Source: an uncultured Lachnospiraceae bacterium (GTDB taxonomy: Bacteria; Bacillota; Clostridia; Lachnospirales; Lachnospiraceae). Taken from it: 64,000 nt of DNA. A program made the translations under genes and the position numbers. The notes beneath the pieces were generated by a model. It was not told the origin of the DNA. It was given only the letters and a program-made list of their open reading frames with translations, and made no database searches. Shown in pieces: positions 61,296-64,000 of this stretch (its first letter is position 1; every line of letters begins with the position of its first letter). The DNA is taken from contig CALGVA010000037.1 in NCBI GenBank assembly GCA_937920345.1, forward strand, positions 1-64,000. Reading direction: 5' to 3'.

Positions 61296-63533
61296 ATGAA
61301 TGACAGAATCATTAAAACGGAATATTCCGAAGTAATGCAGAAATCATATATTGATTATGCGATGAGCGTAATCGTTGCCAGAGCGCTGCCGGATGTGCGG
61401 GACGGGCTTAAGCCTGTGCAGAGGCGTACACTTTATGATATGTACGAACTGGGGATACGTTATGACAGACCCTACCGTAAATCGGCGCGTATTGTCGGGG
61501 ACACGATGGGTAAGTATCATCCGCACGGCGACAGTTCCATCTATGAGGCGCTGGTGGTCATGGCGCAGGATTTTAAGAAAGGGCTGCCGCTCATAGACGG
61601 GCACGGTAACTTCGGCAATATCGAGGGGGACGGCGCCGCTGCCATGCGTTACACGGAGGCGCGTCTGGAGAAGGTCACACAGGAAGCTTTCCTTGCCGAT
61701 CTGGATAAAGATGTGGTTGATTTTATTCCGAATTTCGATGAGACGGAGAAGGAACCCGGTGTACTTCCGGTGAAAATTCCCAATCTGCTTGTCAACGGTT
61801 CGGAGGGTATCGCAGTCGGTATGGCTACCAGCACGCCGCCGCATAACCTTGCGGAGGTGATCAACGCGACTAAGGCGTATATGCTGGATGAAAATATTAC
61901 CACAAGAGAATTGATGCGCTATGTGAAAGGACCCGATTTTCCCACAGGCGGCATCGTGATCAATGAGGATGAACTGCTGGAAATCTATGAGACCGGAGCC
62001 GGCAAGATCAAGATCCGCGGCAAGGTAGAGATCGAGAAGGCCAAGGGAGGCAGAACCAATCTGGTGATCACGGAGATTCCCTATACGATGATCGGCGCCA
62101 ATATCGGTAAATTCCTGATGGATGTGGCAGCCCTGGCGGAGACGAAGAAGACGCAGGATATCGTGGATATCACCAACCAGTCCTCCAAAGAGGGAATCCG
62201 TATCGTCATCGAGCTTCGCAAAGATGCGGACATCGAGAACTTCAAGAATATGCTTTATAAGAAAACCCGCCTGGAGGACACGTTCGGTGTCAACATGCTG
62301 GCGATCGTTGACGGCAGACCGGAGACGATGGGATTAAAGCAGATCATACGGGAGAGCGTTAAGTTCCAGTATGAGGTTGCGACCAGAAAGTATTCGAATC
62401 TTCTGCAGAAAGAACTGGAGCGCAAAGAGATTCAGGAAGGACTGATCAAAGCCTGCAACGTGATTGATCTGATTATAGAGATCCTGCGCGGCTCCAAAGA
62501 CCGGGCGATGGCGAAGGCCTGCCTGATCGAAGGTAAGATCGACGGCATCAAGTTCAAATCCAAAGAATCCAAGATCATGGCGACACAGCTTATGTTCACG
62601 GAGAAACAGGCGAATGCGATTCTGGACATGAGGCTTTATAAACTGATCGGGTTAGAGATCGAGGCGCTGATCAATGAGCATGAGGAGACGATGGCGAATA
62701 TCTATCGCTATGAAGATATTCTTGCCAGAAGAGATTCCATGGCACAGGTCATCATCAATGAACTGGATGAGATCAAGGAACAGTACAAGACACCCAGAAA
62801 GACGCAGATCACGACGCAGAGCGAGGCTGTGTATGTGGAGAAGAAGATGGAAGAGATGGACATCGTCTTCCTGATGGATCGTTTCGGTTATGCCAGAACG
62901 ATAGACATCCAGACGTACGAGCGGAATAAGGAAGCGGCGGATAGCGAGAACAGATATGCCTTTGTCTGTAGAAATACGGGTAAAGTGTGCTTGTTTACGA
63001 ATACCGGACAGCTTCATACGGTGAAGATGATGGATCTGCCGATGGGTAAATTCCGTGATAAGGGAGTACCGATTGACAACGTCAGCAATTATGATTCCTC
63101 CAGGGAGAATATCGTATATGCGGCAAGTCAGAGTGATTTAAATCTCTACCGCGTGATTTTTGCCACGAAACAGGCGATGCTTAAGGTGGTGGACGGCGGG
63201 GAATTTGATGTCGCAAAGCGAACAGTAGCGGCGACAAAGCTGGCGGATGATGACGAAGTCATCAGCGTCGTAACGCTGATAGAACAGCGCAACATCGTAC
63301 TGCAGTCTGCGGAAGGATATTTTCTGCGCTTTCCTGTGGAGGAGATTCCCGAGAAGAAGAAGGGAGCGATCGGCGTGCGCGGCATGAAACTGGGGGCGAA
63401 GGACAGTCTGGAAGCAGTCTACTATACGCGCAATGCGGTGGAACAGACAATTGAATATAACGGTAAGGAACTGGAGCTTAACAAACTCAAACTGGGTAAG
63501 CGGGACAGCAAAGGTGTGAAAATAAGAGTTTAG
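61296..63533 (+). CDS. parC: Type IIA topoisomerase subunit A, ParC type
   Basis: 745 residues. Breakage-reunion domain with ALPDVRDGLKPVQRRTLY (Gln rather than the His usual in GyrA), catalytic Tyr119 in AAMRYTEARL, and QRDR YHPHGDSSIYEA with Ser80 and Glu84 at the same numbers as E. coli ParC, that is, wild-type-like residues at quinolone positions. The C-terminal beta-pinwheel lacks the GyrA box QRRGGKG and has EIPEKKKGAIGVRGM, supporting topoisomerase IV. Start at ATG 61296 (AAGGGG 7 nt upstream) rather than 61290. Confidence 0.85.
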   Translation: MNDRIIKTEYSEVMQKSYIDYAMSVIVARALPDVRDGLKPVQRRTLYDMYELGIRYDRPYRKSARIVGDTMGKYHPHGDSSIYEALVVMAQDFKKGLPLIDGHGNFGNIEGDGAAAMRYTEARLEKVTQEAFLADLDKDVVDFIPNFDETEKEPGVLPVKIPNLLVNGSEGIAVGMATSTPPHNLAEVINATKAYMLDENITTRELMRYVKGPDFPTGGIVINEDELLEIYETGAGKIKIRGKVEIEKAKGGRTNLVITEIPYTMIGANIGKFLMDVAALAETKKTQDIVDITNQSSKEGIRIVIELRKDADIENFKNMLYKKTRLEDTFGVNMLAIVDGRPETMGLKQIIRESVKFQYEVATRKYSNLLQKELERKEIQEGLIKACNVIDLIIEILRGSKDRAMAKACLIEGKIDGIKFKSKESKIMATQLMFTEKQANAILDMRLYKLIGLEIEALINEHEETMANIYRYEDILARRDSMAQVIINELDEIKEQYKTPRKTQITTQSEAVYVEKKMEEMDIVFLMDRFGYARTIDIQTYERNKEAADSENRYAFVCRNTGKVCLFTNTGQLHTVKMMDLPMGKFRDKGVPIDNVSNYDSSRENIVYAASQSDLNLYRVIFATKQAMLKVVDGGEFDVAKRTVAATKLADDDEVISVVTLIEQRNIVLQSAEGYFLRFPVEEIPEKKKGAIGVRGMKLGAKDSLEAVYYTRNAVEQTIEYNGKELELNKLKLGKRDSKGVKIRV

Positions 63534-63610
63534 ATCACTGTAAAAGTATGGATGGAACGGCAGCGAAAGTATATTATGCCGGCAGACATCAGATAGAAAG
63601 GCATGTAAAT

Positions 63611-64000
63611 ATGAGAGTCATAGCGGGAACGGCAAGAAGTCTGCGGTTAAAGACGCCGGAGAATATGGACACAAGACCTACTACGGACAGAATCAAAGAG
63701 ACACTTTTTAATATGCTGCAGCCGTATCTTGCAGATGCTGTGTTTATTGATCTGTACAGCGGCAGCGGCGGAATCGGTATCGAAGCGCTCAGCAGAGGAG
63801 CACGCCACGCTTATTTTGTGGAAAATAACAGAAACGCGCTTGCCTGCATTACGGAAAATCTGCAGTTTACCAGACTGATCGACCGCGCGACGATCTTAAA
63901 ACAGGATGCGCTGAGCGCACTTTCGGGAATCCGTGAGAAAGAGGCGGATGTGATTTTCATGGACCCGCCATATCACTGCGGATATGAAGAGCAGGTGCTT
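63611..64000 (+). CDS. rsmD: 16S rRNA (guanine966-N2)-methyltransferase RsmD, 5' part
   Basis: Runs off the right edge; 130 codons are visible. MRVIAGTARSLRLKTPENMDTRPTTDRIKETLFNML is the RsmD N-terminus, then FIDLYSGSGGIGIEALSRGA (AdoMet-binding) and the N6/N2-methylase motif FMDPPY. The ATG at 63611 has AAAGG upstream. coaD usually follows rsmD; that would lie outside the window. Confidence 0.9.
   Translation, partial: MRVIAGTARSLRLKTPENMDTRPTTDRIKETLFNMLQPYLADAVFIDLYSGSGGIGIEALSRGARHAYFVENNRNALACITENLQFTRLIDRATILKQDALSALSGIREKEADVIFMDPPYHCGYEEQVL

Noticed and set aside
59123..63533. gyrB-gyrA
   Set aside because: The A subunit lacks the QRRGGKG GyrA box, has VQRR rather than VHRR, and the locus lacks dnaA/recF context. 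ParE/ParC fits better, though a gyrase-like paralog cannot be excluded without a tree.

Overview
The window reads as a chromosomal segment of an anaerobic Firmicute, most likely Lachnospiraceae (Clostridia). Supporting signs are the SufC plus single SufBD pair, the order yceD-rpmF-plsX-acpP-rnc-smc-ftsY, the ylxM-ffh-rpsP-khpA-rimM-trmD cluster, a sporulation-lineage-style YitT membrane protein, a conserved Lachnospiraceae-type protein of unknown function at 53877, purine-rich ribosome binding sites, and sigma-A promoters with extended -10 boxes. No phage, transposase, rRNA or CRISPR was found.

Layout. 1-4166: a minimal two-gene Fe-S assembly unit (sufC-like, sufBD-like) runs into cardiolipin synthase and a PlsC-type acyltransferase. 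4160-7457: convergent tmcAL, then pta, then yceD-rpmF behind a perfect consensus promoter. 7701-15518: fatty acid and phospholipid genes (plsX, acpP), rnc, smc, ftsY and a threonine dehydratase. 15742-18583: YitT-like membrane protein, a membrane-anchored GH25 lysozyme-like protein, and an unusual DUF1905/C39-like fusion. 18740-22665: SRP and ribosome-maturation genes (ylxM, ffh, rpsP, khpA, rimM, trmD) without the usual rplS. 22799-23179: a small lipoprotein.

23392-49513 is 26 kb holding only two genes. They are tandem paralogs coding for secreted giants of 3603 and 5019 residues. Each has a signal peptide, an acidic low-complexity linker, a block of Ig/MBG-like, BIG2-like and FnIII-like domains, and a long array of about 100-residue beta-sandwich repeats (14 and 28 copies by my count of the WF-x-[FY]-TA motif). 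The two share a conserved promoter and leader, and neither shows a recognisable cell-wall anchor. They are the most unusual content of the window.

49569-53762: branched-chain amino acid genes ilvN, ilvC, a TetR-family regulator, leuC and leuD, with a degenerate tRNA relic between the regulator and leuC. 53877-58984: a Lachnospiraceae hypothetical, a convergent GGDEF protein, a protein with a PD-(D/E)XK-like motif, and a hybrid histidine kinase. 59123-63533: parE and parC (topoisomerase IV type), separated by four 46-49 bp tandem stem-loop repeats. The 5' part of rsmD runs off the right edge.

No stretch longer than 300 bases lacks a gene. The larger gaps hold terminators, promoters and stem-loop repeats, listed individually. 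All function calls come from reading motifs by eye; no database search was possible.
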